44,930 nt of DNA from a bacterium (GCA_029009095.1 JAQXJT010000042.1:1-44930), one strand, 5' to 3'; shown: positions 18,037 through 35,321, counted from the first letter of the stretch. Notes: generated by a model from the letters alone, not told the origin. Numbers and translations: made by a program.

Positions 18037-19569
18037 TTATTTTTTTCCTGGGGTCAGTATATCTTGTTCAATTTCATGTGTCAACCCTGTTTCGGTTCTT
18101 TTCGACGGGGAGCTGTCCGGGCGTGTCTCCTCCCGATCTTTTTCTTCGACGTCCCCGCTCTCCTTCCGCTTGCCGAAGGAGAGGTTTTTCTCCCCGTTGA
18201 TCATGCCGCCGAACACCGTCAACAAAATGATCTTGATATCCAGGAACAAAGACCAGTTCTCTATGTACCAGAGGTCATAGTCAATGCGCCCTGCGATGGA
18301 GGTGTCCCCCCGGTAGCCGTTCACCTGGGCCCAGCCGGTGATACCCGGCTTCACCTGGTGCTTGATCATATAGCGGGGGATGGTGTCCCGGTACTGCTGC
18401 ACAAAGAAAGGAAGCTCCGGCCGGGGCCCCACCACGCTCATATCGCCCTTGAGCACGTTGAAAAACTGGGGCAGCTCGTCCAGACTGAACTTGCGGATAA
18501 ACGCCCCAAAGGGGGTGATCCGGCTGTCCCGGCTTTTGCTCCAGGCGGTATCGGAGCTGTCGTTCACGCGCATACTGCGGAACTTGTACATGGTGAAATT
18601 CTTTCGTTCCTTACCCACCCGAACCTGCCGGAAGAGGATGGGGCCGGGGCCGGAGAGACGGACGCCCAGCGCCAGCAGCAGGTAGACAGGGGAGAGGAAC
18701 ACGAGGACGGCCAGGGAGAATACAATGTCAAACAGACGCTTGACGGCCTGGTTGAACACAATGTCCAGCGGGATGGAGCGGATATTCAGCAGCCGCACAT
18801 CCTCCATGGCGTCGATGGTGGCGCTGGCGGGAAGATAGTCGTTATAATAGGGGATGATGCAGGCGCGGATGCCCTGCTTCTCGCAGCAGGAGATCACATA
18901 GGGCATCTGCGACCCCTCGTCCTGCTCCAGCGCGATGATGATCTCGTCCGGGTCGTACCGGTCCAGAATATCCGGGAGATCCCGGTAACCGCCCAGACGA
19001 ATACCCGGGCCGTCTTCGCTTGCCTCGCCCACATAGCCCAGACAGTGGAAGCCGTACTGGGGGTTGTTGAGGATGCAGCGGGAGTATTTCCCCGCCAGAT
19101 ACCCCCCGCCCACCAGCAGTACATGCTTCTGGTTGTAGCCCCGGGCTCGGGCTGTGCGGAGAACAAGCCGCAGGCAGACCCGCTTCAAACTCAGCAGCAG
19201 ATAGCTGAGCAGAAGAAACAAAACGGCGACGCCCCGGGAAAAGTCCCGTACTCGAAAGAGGAAGAGAATGCCCAGCGCGAAAGCACAGCCGAGAAGATCG
19301 GCGAAGAGCAGCTTCCCCAGCTCCGGGAGCAGTCTGCTGGCGCGGAATGAGTCATAGAGCCCGGCATACTGGAAAACAAAGACGAACAGACAAAAGACCA
19401 GCAGTGCTGGCAGCGGATTTTCCAGAGCGTAATGGTAGGCCACATTCCCCGTGTCATGTCCGTCCTGGAAAAGCCAGATCGCCACGGCGCCGAGAAAGGA
19501 AAGATACAACAGCGCCAGATCAAGCAAACGGTTGATCCAGTTGAAATATATCTGATTTCGTTTTATCAC
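18037..19569 (-). CDS. Polyprenyl-phosphate sugar-1-phosphate transferase (WbaP type)
   Basis: A 510-aa membrane enzyme that starts exopolysaccharide or glycoprotein glycan assembly by moving a sugar-1-phosphate onto undecaprenyl phosphate. The N-terminal half has four or five helices (LLDLALLYLSFLGAVAIWLF onward) and a CoA-binding-like Rossmann region (VLLVGGGYLAGK). The C-terminal catalytic domain shows KRLFDIVFSLAVLVFLSP, then FRQVRVGKERKNFTMYKFRSM, then the SLDELPQFFNVLKGDMSVVGPRP core. A Lys/Glu-rich tail of about 45 residues after FGGMINGEKN is atypical and contains the next operon's promoter. GTG 19569 (VIKRNQIYFN) gives the family's usual N-terminus, but its ribosome site is weak; an ATG at 19635 is the alternative. 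No other glycan genes adjoin it. Confidence 0.87.
   Translation of the reverse strand: MIKRNQIYFNWINRLLDLALLYLSFLGAVAIWLFQDGHDTGNVAYHYALENPLPALLVFCLFVFVFQYAGLYDSFRASRLLPELGKLLFADLLGCAFALGILFLFRVRDFSRGVAVLFLLLSYLLLSLKRVCLRLVLRTARARGYNQKHVLLVGGGYLAGKYSRCILNNPQYGFHCLGYVGEASEDGPGIRLGGYRDLPDILDRYDPDEIIIALEQDEGSQMPYVISCCEKQGIRACIIPYYNDYLPASATIDAMEDVRLLNIRSIPLDIVFNQAVKRLFDIVFSLAVLVFLSPVYLLLALGVRLSGPGPILFRQVRVGKERKNFTMYKFRSMRVNDSSDTAWSKSRDSRITPFGAFIRKFSLDELPQFFNVLKGDMSVVGPRPELPFFVQQYRDTIPRYMIKHQVKPGITGWAQVNGYRGDTSIAGRIDYDLWYIENWSLFLDIKIILLTVFGGMINGEKNLSFGKRKESGDVEEKDREETRPDSSPSKRTETGLTHEIEQDILTPGKK
18056..18084 (-). promoter_or_regulatory. Promoter of the cobalamin-riboswitch operon
   Basis: On the minus strand TTGACA (18079-18084) and TATACT (18056-18061) are exactly 17 bp apart. 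Transcription would start near 18049, just before the aptamer. The promoter lies inside the last codons of the sugar transferase gene. Confidence 0.75.
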
Positions 19570-19630
19570 AGCATGATCCTGTCTTTCTGTCGTTCGCTTA
19601 CCTCCTCCGGGCGGAAACACCCGGTGGGTA

Positions 19631-19644
19631 CACATTATAATGTG
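19631..19644. promoter_or_regulatory. Perfect 14-bp palindrome upstream of the sugar transferase
   Basis: CACATTATAATGTG is self-complementary. On the minus strand it lies just after TTGCTT-N17-TAGACT, a possible promoter, so a bound protein would block or sense transcription start. No regulator is assigned. Confidence 0.45.
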
Positions 19645-19712
19645 AGTCTACCATATAGGCCGTGCAAAAGCAAGTATAACGACCGAAGAAGCAGGAAAGG
19701 GAGCAAATCCGG

Positions 19713-20594
19713 TCAGGGCAGAACGTGTTCCTTGATGTGATCGATAAACCGCTCCTCCAGCACAGGCAGGGAGTGGCCCTTCCGCCATACAAATAGGTAC
19801 TCCAGCGACTTGTCGCTGCCCGCTATGTACTTCGTCACCAGCGAGCTGTTGGGCACATAGGCGGTCTGAGGAAAGATGCTGATGCCCACGCTGCGCCCGG
19901 CCAGGGCGGCGGCGTCCAGATAGCTGTCCATCTCGCAGATGATGTTCGGATCGCAGTTGATCCCCCGGAACCAGCGGCGGATGGCCTCAATGGTGGCTTT
20001 CCGGCTGGGGACGATCAGCGGCTCGTCCCGGAGCTGGGCAATGTCGATGGTGTCACCCTCCAGCCTGGCCAGCGGGTGCTCCCGGCTCATGAAAGCCACC
20101 ATCCGCTCGCTGCCTACAGGGAAACTGTTGAGCAGCACCTGATCATAGGGGGCGGTGACCACGGCCAGGCTGATCAGGCCGCTGCGCAGCTTCTCGAAGA
20201 GGTCGTCGCTGCTCCCATCCAGGATGCGGAAGCGCACCTGGGGGTATTTCCGGATGAAGTCGGAGAACCACTCGGCGGCAATGTCCGGAGCGGTGCCCTC
20301 CACCAGCCCGATGGAGATGGTGCCGGAGATGCCGCTGTTCATGGAGAGGATCTCCGTCCGGGCCTTCTCCGTCAGGCGCAGGATCTCCTTGGCCCGGCGG
20401 TAGAGGAGCTGACCGGACTCCGTGAGCTCCAGCCTGCGCTTGCCCCGCAGGAAGAGGCGCGTGTTCAGCTCCTCCTCCAGCGCCATGATCTGGCTGCTCA
20501 GGGGAGGCTGGCTGATGTTCAATATGGCGGCCGCCCGGGTAATATTCAATTCCTCTGCCACGGTAACGAAATAGCGGAGCGTACGAAGTTCCAC
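19713..20594 (-). CDS. LysR-family transcription regulator
   Basis: A 293-aa regulator. The N-terminal winged helix is complete (LRTLRYFVTVAEELNITRAAAILNISQPPLSSQIMALEEELNTRLF is the classical LysR pattern, residues 3-48). The co-inducer-binding domain starts near residue 90 with ISIGLVEGTAPDIAAEW. Start GTG 20594 follows AGGGGGA; 14 further codons upstream have none. It is transcribed away from glnN with 119 bp between, where an inverted repeat (20632-20660) lies. LysR proteins usually control the divergent neighbour, so regulation of glnN and its downstream cluster is a reasonable guess; the effector is unknown. Confidence 0.9.
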   Translation of the reverse strand: MELRTLRYFVTVAEELNITRAAAILNISQPPLSSQIMALEEELNTRLFLRGKRRLELTESGQLLYRRAKEILRLTEKARTEILSMNSGISGTISIGLVEGTAPDIAAEWFSDFIRKYPQVRFRILDGSSDDLFEKLRSGLISLAVVTAPYDQVLLNSFPVGSERMVAFMSREHPLARLEGDTIDIAQLRDEPLIVPSRKATIEAIRRWFRGINCDPNIICEMDSYLDAAALAGRSVGISIFPQTAYVPNSSLVTKYIAGSDKSLEYLFVWRKGHSLPVLEERFIDHIKEHVLP

Positions 20595-20631
20595 ACTGAT
20601 CCCCCTGTTCCATATTTTTTTCATATAATAA

Positions 20632-20660
20632 CGCAAACATTATATGTATTTTATTTTGCG
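20632..20660. promoter_or_regulatory. Inverted repeat in the lysR-glnN divergent region
   Basis: CGCAAA (20632-20637) and TTTGCG (20655-20660) are separated by 17 AT-rich bases. The region between the two genes is the expected place for a LysR site. Promoter boxes for glnN are not clear; a TATACT-like box lies near 20673-20678. Confidence 0.45.
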
Positions 20661-20713
20661 TTTGCAAGAGTTTATACTGCTACCATATTTTTTTTGAAAG
20701 GGGATGCCGGAAT

Positions 20714-22810
<2,097 letters not shown>

Positions 22811-22814
22811 CAGA

Positions 22815-22838
22815 AAGGCCCCTGAAAAGGGGCCTTTT
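22815..22838 (+). terminator. Terminator after glnN
   Basis: AAGGCCCC and GGGGCCTT flank a TGAAAA loop, followed by TTC. The hairpin is strong but its T run is short, so some read-through into asnB is likely. Confidence 0.7.
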
Positions 22839-22859
22839 CGGGATAGGAGAATAGAGAGA

Positions 22860-24443
22860 ATATGTTCCATAATGGGTTATTGCGGCAAAAGCGCCGATCC
22901 CGAGGCGTTCCGGAGAGGGTTTGAAAAGACCCTCTCCCGGGGCCCGGACGACAGCCGCGTGATCGACACGGGCAAGGGGCTGCTGGGCTTTCACCGGCTG
23001 GCCATCATGGATCTGAGCGGAGACGGGATGCAGCCGTTCCGGCTGGGGGAGAGCTATGTCGTCTGCAACGGGGAGATCTACGGTTTTGAGAAGCTCCGCT
23101 CTGGGTTGATGGAGCGGGGCTATCGCTTTTCCAGCGAGAGTGACTGTGAGATCCTGCTGCCCCTCTACCGGGAGTACGGCGTGGGGATGTTCCCCATGCT
23201 GGACGCGGAGTTCGCGCTGATCATTTATGACGGAGAGACGGGGGAGTACATCGCCGCCCGGGACCCCATCGGCATCCGTCCGCTCTATTACGGCTATGAC
23301 AGCAGGGGCGTCATCGTCTTCGCCAGTGAGGCGAAAAACCTCGTAGGGCTGGTGTACAGGGTGCAGCCCTTTCCGCCCGGACATTATTACAAGGGCGGTG
23401 AGTTCCACTGTTTTGAAGACATCGCCGCCGTGCCGGAGGTCTGCCGGGACGATCTGGAGACGGTCTGCGCCAACATCCACGATAAGCTGATCGCCGGGGT
23501 GGAGAAGCGGCTGGTGGCAGACGCGAGAGTGGGGTTTCTGCTCTCGGGAGGACTGGACTCCTCTCTGGTCTGCGCCATCGCCGCCGGGAAGAGCGCCGCG
23601 CCCATACGCACCTTCGCCATCGGTATGCGGGAGGACGCTATCGACCTCAAGTATGCCCGCCAGGTGGCGGACTACATCGGCAGCGACCACACGGAGGTGA
23701 TCATCACCCGGGAGGACGTGCTGGGGAGTCTGGAGAGGGTCGTGGCGCTGCTGGGCACCTATGACATTACTACCATCCGTGCCAGCATGGGCATGTATCT
23801 GGTCTGCAAGTACATCCACGAACATTCGGATATCCGGGTGCTGCTCACCGGGGAACTCTCCGACGAACTGTTTGGGTACAAGTATACGGACTTTGCCCCC
23901 TCTCCGGCAGAATTCCAGAAAGAGGAGGAGAAGCGGGTGCGGGAGGTGCACATGTACGATGTGCTCCGGGCCGACCGATGCATCTCCGTGAACTCGCTGG
24001 AGGCCAGGGTGCCTTTCGGGGATCTGGACTTTGTCCGCTATGTGATGGCGGTGGCCCCGGAGATGAAGGTCAACCGCTACGGCAAGGGGAAATACCTGCT
24101 GCGCCACGCTTTTGAGAAGGACGGACTGCTCCCCGAGAGCATCCTCTGGCGGGAGAAGGCCGCTTTTTCCGATGCGGTGGGACATTCCATGGTGGACGAC
24201 TTGAAAGAGTACGCCGAGAGGTGCTATACTCAGGAAGAGTACGAGGCACGGCGGCAGGCATACTCCTTTGCCACTCCCTTTACCAGGGAGTCCCTCCTCT
24301 ATCGGGAGATCTTCGAGCGCTACTACCCCCATCAGGCGGAGATGGTGGCGGACTTCTGGATGCCCAACAAAGAATGGGAAGGCTGCCGTGTGGACGACCC
24401 CTCGGCGAGGGTGCTCTCCAACTACGGTGCCAGCGGCAAGTAA
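22860..24443 (+). CDS. asnB: Glutamine-hydrolysing asparagine synthetase, ATA start
   Basis: A 527-aa enzyme converting aspartate to asparagine with glutamine amide nitrogen and ATP. The N-terminal glutaminase domain needs Cys as residue 2 (usual start MCSI). Here that sequence is present as codons ATA-TGT-TCC-ATA at 22860-22871: Cys and the next residues are intact, but the start codon reads ATA. AGGAGA (22845-22850) lies 9 bases before it, correctly placed. The first in-frame ATG (22872) would remove the nucleophile and has no ribosome site. Other motifs are intact: RGPDDSRV, CNGEIYGF, and in the synthetase domain LLSGGLDSSLV and TGELSDELFGYK. Either a rare ATA start, a damaged gene or a sequence error. 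Confidence 0.82.
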   Translation: MCSIMGYCGKSADPEAFRRGFEKTLSRGPDDSRVIDTGKGLLGFHRLAIMDLSGDGMQPFRLGESYVVCNGEIYGFEKLRSGLMERGYRFSSESDCEILLPLYREYGVGMFPMLDAEFALIIYDGETGEYIAARDPIGIRPLYYGYDSRGVIVFASEAKNLVGLVYRVQPFPPGHYYKGGEFHCFEDIAAVPEVCRDDLETVCANIHDKLIAGVEKRLVADARVGFLLSGGLDSSLVCAIAAGKSAAPIRTFAIGMREDAIDLKYARQVADYIGSDHTEVIITREDVLGSLERVVALLGTYDITTIRASMGMYLVCKYIHEHSDIRVLLTGELSDELFGYKYTDFAPSPAEFQKEEEKRVREVHMYDVLRADRCISVNSLEARVPFGDLDFVRYVMAVAPEMKVNRYGKGKYLLRHAFEKDGLLPESILWREKAAFSDAVGHSMVDDLKEYAERCYTQEEYEARRQAYSFATPFTRESLLYREIFERYYPHQAEMVADFWMPNKEWEGCRVDDPSARVLSNYGASGK

Positions 24444-24452
24444 GGCACATTC

Positions 24453-24471
24453 GGGGGGAGGCTTTCCCCCC
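24453..24471 (+). terminator. Weak hairpin between asnB and purA
   Basis: GGGGGGA and TCCCCCC pair around a short loop, but no T run follows on the plus strand. It may be an attenuator or an RNA-stability element. Confidence 0.35.
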
Positions 24472-24520
24472 AAAACGGAAAGAACATCCCCGGCAACGGG
24501 AAAATAAGGAGAAGAAGGCT

Positions 24521-25795
24521 ATGTCTAACTGCGCGATCGTGGGAATCAACTGGGGCGATGAGGGAAAGGGGCGGATGGTCGATCTGCTCACGGAGAAGTA
24601 CGATGTGGTGGTGCGCTATCAGGGCGGCGGCAACGCCGGGCACACGGTGATCAACGAGATGGGCAAGTTCGCGCTGCACCTGCTGCCCTCGGGCATCTTC
24701 CGGAAGGGCGTGGTGAATGTGCTGGGCAACGGCGTGGCGCTGGACGCGGAAAATCTCTGGAAAGAGATGGAGAGCGTCATGGCCCGGGGCGTGGCCATTA
24801 CCCCGGAAAATCTGAAGATCAGCCAGCGCGCGTCGCTGCTGCTCCCCTGGCACCGGGAGCTGGACGCTCTGGAGGAGGGACGGCTCTCCGATCAGAAATA
24901 TGGCTCCACCATGCAGGGCATTGCGCCGTTCTATTCCGACCGATCCCAGAAAAAGACCGTGATGGCCGGGGAACTCTTTTACCCCGAGAAGCTCCGCGCC
25001 CATCTCAGACAGCTGCTGGAGTGGAAAAACCTGACCCTCACCGGGGTCTACGGCAGCGCCCCCTGCACCGAGGAGGAGCTCTTCTCCTGGGTGGAGGAGT
25101 ACGGCGGGAAGATCAAGCCCTATATCTGCGACACTTCCGCTTTTTTGCGGGAGACTGAGAAGAAGGGCGGCAGCATCCTCTTCGAAGCCCAGCTGGGCGC
25201 GCTGCGCGACCTGGATTACGGCATCTATCCTTATACAACCTCGTCCAACGCTCTTGCCGCCTATGCCGGCGTGGGGAGCGGGCTTCCCTCCGTGAAGCTG
25301 AACGAGGTCGTCGGTGTGGTAAAGGCCTATTCCACCTGCGTGGGCGAGGGCCCGTTCGTGTGCGAGTGGCTGGATGAGCGGGCTGCCGAACTCCGGGAAA
25401 AGGGCGGGGAGTACGGAGCCAAGACCGGACGGCCCAGGCGAGTAGGCCCCCTCGACCTGGTGGCCACCCGCTACGGCGTGCAGGTGCAGGGTGCCACCGC
25501 CGTGGCTCTCACCAAGCTGGATGTGCTCAGCTACATGGAAAAGATCCCCGTCTGCGCCCACTACCGGCTGCATGGCGAACTCACCGACGAGTTCCCGTTT
25601 CCCGCCGCGCTGGAGGAAGCGGAGAGCGTGACAGAGTATCTGGAGGGCTGGCATCAGGACATTTCCGCCGTGCGCTCCTGGGCGGAGCTGCCCGAGGCGG
25701 CAAAGCGGTATGTTGAATACATTGAGGAGAACATCGGCTGCCATATCCGCTATGTCTCCGTGGGAGCCGAGCGGGACGCTTATCTGGAAAGGTAG
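24521..25795 (+). CDS. purA: Adenylosuccinate synthetase
   Basis: A 424-aa enzyme joining IMP and aspartate with GTP to give adenylosuccinate, the first committed step to AMP. The P-loop region is NWGDEGKGRMVDLL (about 10-23), followed by VVRYQGGGNAGHTV and HLLPSGI. The segment YGSTMQGIAPFYSDRSQKK replaces the usual TRKGIGPAY form. GRPRRVGPLDLVATRYG keeps the IMP-binding Arg cluster. Start ATG 24521 follows AAGGAGA. It pairs functionally with purB two genes downstream and, like asnB, spends aspartate. The variant is the divergent PurA type I associate with Clostridia, not a broken gene. Confidence 0.94.
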   Translation: MSNCAIVGINWGDEGKGRMVDLLTEKYDVVVRYQGGGNAGHTVINEMGKFALHLLPSGIFRKGVVNVLGNGVALDAENLWKEMESVMARGVAITPENLKISQRASLLLPWHRELDALEEGRLSDQKYGSTMQGIAPFYSDRSQKKTVMAGELFYPEKLRAHLRQLLEWKNLTLTGVYGSAPCTEEELFSWVEEYGGKIKPYICDTSAFLRETEKKGGSILFEAQLGALRDLDYGIYPYTTSSNALAAYAGVGSGLPSVKLNEVVGVVKAYSTCVGEGPFVCEWLDERAAELREKGGEYGAKTGRPRRVGPLDLVATRYGVQVQGATAVALTKLDVLSYMEKIPVCAHYRLHGELTDEFPFPAALEEAESVTEYLEGWHQDISAVRSWAELPEAAKRYVEYIEENIGCHIRYVSVGAERDAYLER

Positions 25796-25803
25796 GGTAG
25801 AGT

Positions 25804-27630
<1,827 letters not shown>

Positions 27631-27644
27631 GAGGAGGGAACAGC

Positions 27645-29060
27645 ATGTACGACATCTACGAATCCCCTCTGTCCTCCCGCTATGCTTCCAATTTCATGCT
27701 CCGCCTCTTCTCCCAGCGCCGGCGGGTGGAGACATGGCGGCGGCTCTGGGTGGCGCTGGCCCGGGCCGAGCACGAGCTGGGGCTGCCCATCACGGAGGAA
27801 CAGGTGGCGGAGCTGGAAGCGCACGTCACGGACATCGACTTTGAGGCGGCCCGGGTCCGGGAGAAAGTGGTGCGCCACGATGTCATGGCGCAGGTCTACG
27901 CCTACGGCCTGGAGGCGCCATCCGCCGCCGGGATCATCCATCTGGGGGCGACCAGCTGCTATGTGACCGATAACGCCGATCTGATCCTTTACCGGGAGGG
28001 GCTGCGACATCTGCGCGGGGAGCTGCTGCAGGTGCTGCGAAATCTCTCGGACTTTGCCGCCCGGACGAAGGCCATCCCCACTCTCGGCTACACGCACTAC
28101 CAGCCCGCGCAGCTGGTCACTGTGGGCAAACGCGCCACGCTCTGGATGCAGGAGCTGTGGATGGATCTGGAGGAGATCGACTTTGTGCTGGACAGCATGA
28201 AGTTCCTGGGCTGCCGGGGCACCACCGGCACGGAGGCCAGCTTCCTGGAACTGTTTCAGGGGGACGAGACGAAGATCGATGAACTCAACGCCAGACTATG
28301 CAGGGAGTTCGGCTTTGCCAGGTGCTTTTCTGTCTGCGGTCAGACCTACCCGCGCAAGGAGGACAGCCGTATTCTCAACTGCCTCTCTTCGCTGGGTCAG
28401 AGCTGCTACCGTATGGCCAACGACATCCGCCTTCTCCAGCATGACAGGCAGCTGGAAGAGCCTTTTGAGGAGCAGCAGATCGGCTCCTCCGCCATGGCCT
28501 ACAAGCGCAACCCCATGCGCTGTGAGCGGGTGTGCTCGCTGAGCCGCTACCTGATGGCGGACGCCGCCAACGGCGCCATGACCGCCTCGGTGCAGTGGCT
28601 GGAGCGGACGCTGGACGACTCCGCCAACCGCCGCATCTCCCTGCCCGAGGGCTTCCTCTGCGCCGACGCGGTGCTCCGGCTGTGCCGGAACATTACCGCG
28701 GGACTGCGGGTGAACGAGAAGATCATCGCCGCCGCCGTGCGGGAGTATATGCCCTTCATCGCTACGGAGAATCTCCTGATGGAGGGGGTCAAGCGAGGCG
28801 GCGACCGGCAAAAGCTCCATGAGATCATCCGGGAGTGCTCCATGGAGGCTACGGAGCACATGAAAAACGGCGGGAAGTGCGACCTCCTCGAGCTGCTGTC
28901 GGCACGGGAGGATTTCGGCATGGACGCTGCGGCGCTGGAAGAGGCGCTGGAGCCGGGGAAGTATGTGGGCCGCTGTGTGTCCCAGGTGGATGCCTTTCTC
29001 CGTGAGATCACCCCCGTTTTGGAGGGCGTAGAGGTCTCCACGGAAGACTTGGATGTGTGA
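27645..29060 (+). CDS. purB: Adenylosuccinate lyase
   Basis: A 471-aa lyase that removes fumarate from SAICAR and from adenylosuccinate. The fumarase/aspartase signature reads [16 protein letters not shown] (about residues 285-300), with TVGKRA and the [13 protein letters not shown] loop before it. The following stretch, [23 protein letters not shown], resembles the human ADSL type more than the short bacterial form. Start ATG 27645 follows GAGGAGGG, 14 bp after glmS. The stop overlaps a possible upstream GTG of guaA. It provides the second step after purA. Confidence 0.95.
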   Translation: MYDIYESPLSSRYASNFMLRLFSQRRRVETWRRLWVALARAEHELGLPITEEQVAELEAHVTDIDFEAARVREKVVRHDVMAQVYAYGLEAPSAAGIIHLGATSCYVTDNADLILYREGLRHLRGELLQVLRNLSDFAARTKAIPTLGYTHYQPAQLVTVGKRATLWMQELWMDLEEIDFVLDSMKFLGCRGTTGTEASFLELFQGDETKIDELNARLCREFGFARCFSVCGQTYPRKEDSRILNCLSSLGQSCYRMANDIRLLQHDRQLEEPFEEQQIGSSAMAYKRNPMRCERVCSLSRYLMADAANGAMTASVQWLERTLDDSANRRISLPEGFLCADAVLRLCRNITAGLRVNEKIIAAAVREYMPFIATENLLMEGVKRGGDRQKLHEIIRECSMEATEHMKNGGKCDLLELLSAREDFGMDAAALEEALEPGKYVGRCVSQVDAFLREITPVLEGVEVSTEDLDV

Positions 29061-29068
29061 GGTGCGCT

Positions 29069-33581
<4,513 letters not shown>

Positions 33582-33585
33582 GCCA

Positions 33586-34323
33586 ATGGAACTGAAGATT
33601 TGCCATATCTACCCCGACGCTCTGAACCTTTACGGAGACCGGGGAAACATCCTTTGCCTGCGCCGCCGGCTGGAGTGGCGGGGCGTGGGCGTGAGCGTCA
33701 CGGAGCTGCCCATAGGGGAGAGGGACTCTCTGGGAGACTTCGACCTCTTTTTCCTGGGCGGCGGTCAGGATTTTGAGCAGCAGCTGCTGCTGGAGGATCT
33801 CCGCGCCGGCCGGGGAGAGAGTATCCGCAGCGCCATTGAGGATGGAAAGACCTTCCTGGCCATCTGCGGAGGCTATCAGATTTTGGGCCGCTCCTACAAG
33901 ACCTGGGACGGCAAGCAGATGGACTACATCGGCGCCATTGCCTTCGAGACCGTGGGGGGCAGGGAGCGGATGGTGGGCAACTTCGCCTTTCAATGCGCGG
34001 AGGAGTCCGGGGGCAGCGAGGTCGTGGGCTTTGAGAACCACAGCGGACGCACGCTGCTGGACGCGGGGGTGGAGCCGCTGGGCCGGGTGCTCTGCGGCCA
34101 CGGCAACAACGGCGCGGACGGCGCCGAGGGCGTGCGCTACCGCAACGTGTTCGGCACTTACTGCCACGGCCCTGTCCTGCCCAAGAACCCGGAATTCTGC
34201 GATTTTCTGCTTTTGACCGCCCTCAGGCGTAAGTACGGCGCGGCGGAGCTGGAACCGCTGGAGGACAGGGAGGAGCGTCTGGCCCACCAGACGGAGATGA
34301 ATCGGCTCATGGGCAGCAAATGA
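33586..34323 (+). CDS. gatD: Lipid II isoglutaminyl synthase glutaminase subunit GatD
   Basis: A 245-aa class I glutaminase of the CobB/CobQ type that supplies ammonia to MurT. The nucleophile Cys is in FLAICGGYQILG, and the catalytic His in GTYCHGPVLPKNP. MELKICHIYPDALNLYGDRGN at the start is the family's opening. It is the last gene of the nitrogen cluster, followed by a strong bidirectional terminator. Confidence 0.95.
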   Translation: MELKICHIYPDALNLYGDRGNILCLRRRLEWRGVGVSVTELPIGERDSLGDFDLFFLGGGQDFEQQLLLEDLRAGRGESIRSAIEDGKTFLAICGGYQILGRSYKTWDGKQMDYIGAIAFETVGGRERMVGNFAFQCAEESGGSEVVGFENHSGRTLLDAGVEPLGRVLCGHGNNGADGAEGVRYRNVFGTYCHGPVLPKNPEFCDFLLLTALRRKYGAAELEPLEDREERLAHQTEMNRLMGSK

Positions 34324-34331
34324 ACCCATAG

Positions 34332-34372
34332 AAAAAGGCCCGGACGGTACGAAAAACCGTCCGGGCCTTTTT
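34332..34372. terminator. Bidirectional terminator after gatD
   Basis: AAAAAGGCCCGGACGGT and ACCGTCCGGGCCTTTTT are perfect 17-bp arms with a 7-base loop, between two convergent transcription units. Confidence 0.9.
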
Positions 34373-34385
34373 CTGCCTGTTCCGC

Positions 34386-35321
34386 TCACTCGTCCCAGAG
34401 GAGGGAGCAGCTTTTCTGCACGCAGATGCCGTCCTCCCGGCAGAAGGGGGCGGTGAGCGTCTCGTCGCCACGCTGGTAGAGCGTCCGGGTCACTTCTCCC
34501 TGTCTGTCCACCGTTTCCAGTACGATGTACGCTGTGTCCGGCCGCACCCGCAGCTCCTGCGGCAGCTCGCCGGGGGCGCAGGAGACGCAGGAGAGCACGC
34601 TGTGTCCGCTGTCCATCTCCAAAATTTCAACATTGTCAGTCTCCTCCACAAAAGTGATGGTGATCTCTACGCTGCTGCGCGCCGCGCTCACCCCACTGCC
34701 CGTTTCCGTGCGGCTCTCCTCTTCCACCCGGTGACTGGCGGAGCCGCCCGGAATGTCGCCGTCAAAGGAGAGGCCGTTCCCGCTGAGAGCGTAGACCCGG
34801 CCGTCCCCGCTCTGGTAGACGGGGTTAAAATAAAAGGTGGGGAAGGTCAGACTGCCGCAGGCGACATAGACCGTCCCGGTGAGCTCCACGCTTTCGCCCT
34901 CGTCGGTGACGCGGACATGCGTGTGCCCGTCGGAGATGGCCTCGTCACCGCTGGCGCCCCGGTAGCCCCCGGTGCTGTCGCTGTAGCGGGGGCAGATGTA
35001 GGCGATTCCGTCCTCAGCAAACTCGTAGCTGGGCCGGCCGTCACCGTCGCTGCGCAGTTCGGCGTAAAGCCGCCCCTGATAGTCGCCGGCGCCGTCCTCA
35101 TTCAGCTCCCCGCTCTGAAAAAGCTGGGCGGCATGGTCGCGGAAGTAACCTTCCGCGTCAAAGAGATCCAGATACTCTCTCGTGATCAGAACACCTACGA
35201 GCCGGTCCTGACCCGCCGGGGCCACGTTTTCCTCCGCCAGCGTCACAACCTCCCCCGCGCCCAGTCCAAAGAAGCCGAGCAGCAAAAATGCCAGAAGCAA
35301 AACCATGGTTTTAGTTTTCAT
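34386..35321 (-). CDS. Secreted protein of unknown function in the XRE-DUF2975 operon
   Basis: A 311-aa protein with a Sec signal (MVLLLAFLLLGFFGLGAGEV, probable cleavage before residue 35) and no other membrane helix. The mature part is acidic and beta-rich, with a tract of Ser/Gly/Arg. It has a CVSCAPGELP segment and a C-terminal FCREDGICVQKSCSLLWDE stretch, whose Cys residues could form disulfides. I recognise no domain. Start ATG 35321 follows GGAGGA and overlaps the end of the XRE gene by 11 bp, so the two are coupled. It is probably an exported output or sensor partner of the operon; that is inference only. Confidence 0.8.
   Translation of the reverse strand: MKTKTMVLLLAFLLLGFFGLGAGEVVTLAEENVAPAGQDRLVGVLITREYLDLFDAEGYFRDHAAQLFQSGELNEDGAGDYQGRLYAELRSDGDGRPSYEFAEDGIAYICPRYSDSTGGYRGASGDEAISDGHTHVRVTDEGESVELTGTVYVACGSLTFPTFYFNPVYQSGDGRVYALSGNGLSFDGDIPGGSASHRVEEESRTETGSGVSAARSSVEITITFVEETDNVEILEMDSGHSVLSCVSCAPGELPQELRVRPDTAYIVLETVDRQGEVTRTLYQRGDETLTAPFCREDGICVQKSCSLLWDE

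Noticed and set aside
25796-25803. glmS ribozyme
   Set aside because: Only 8 bases separate purA and glmS and no ribozyme core is present near the start.
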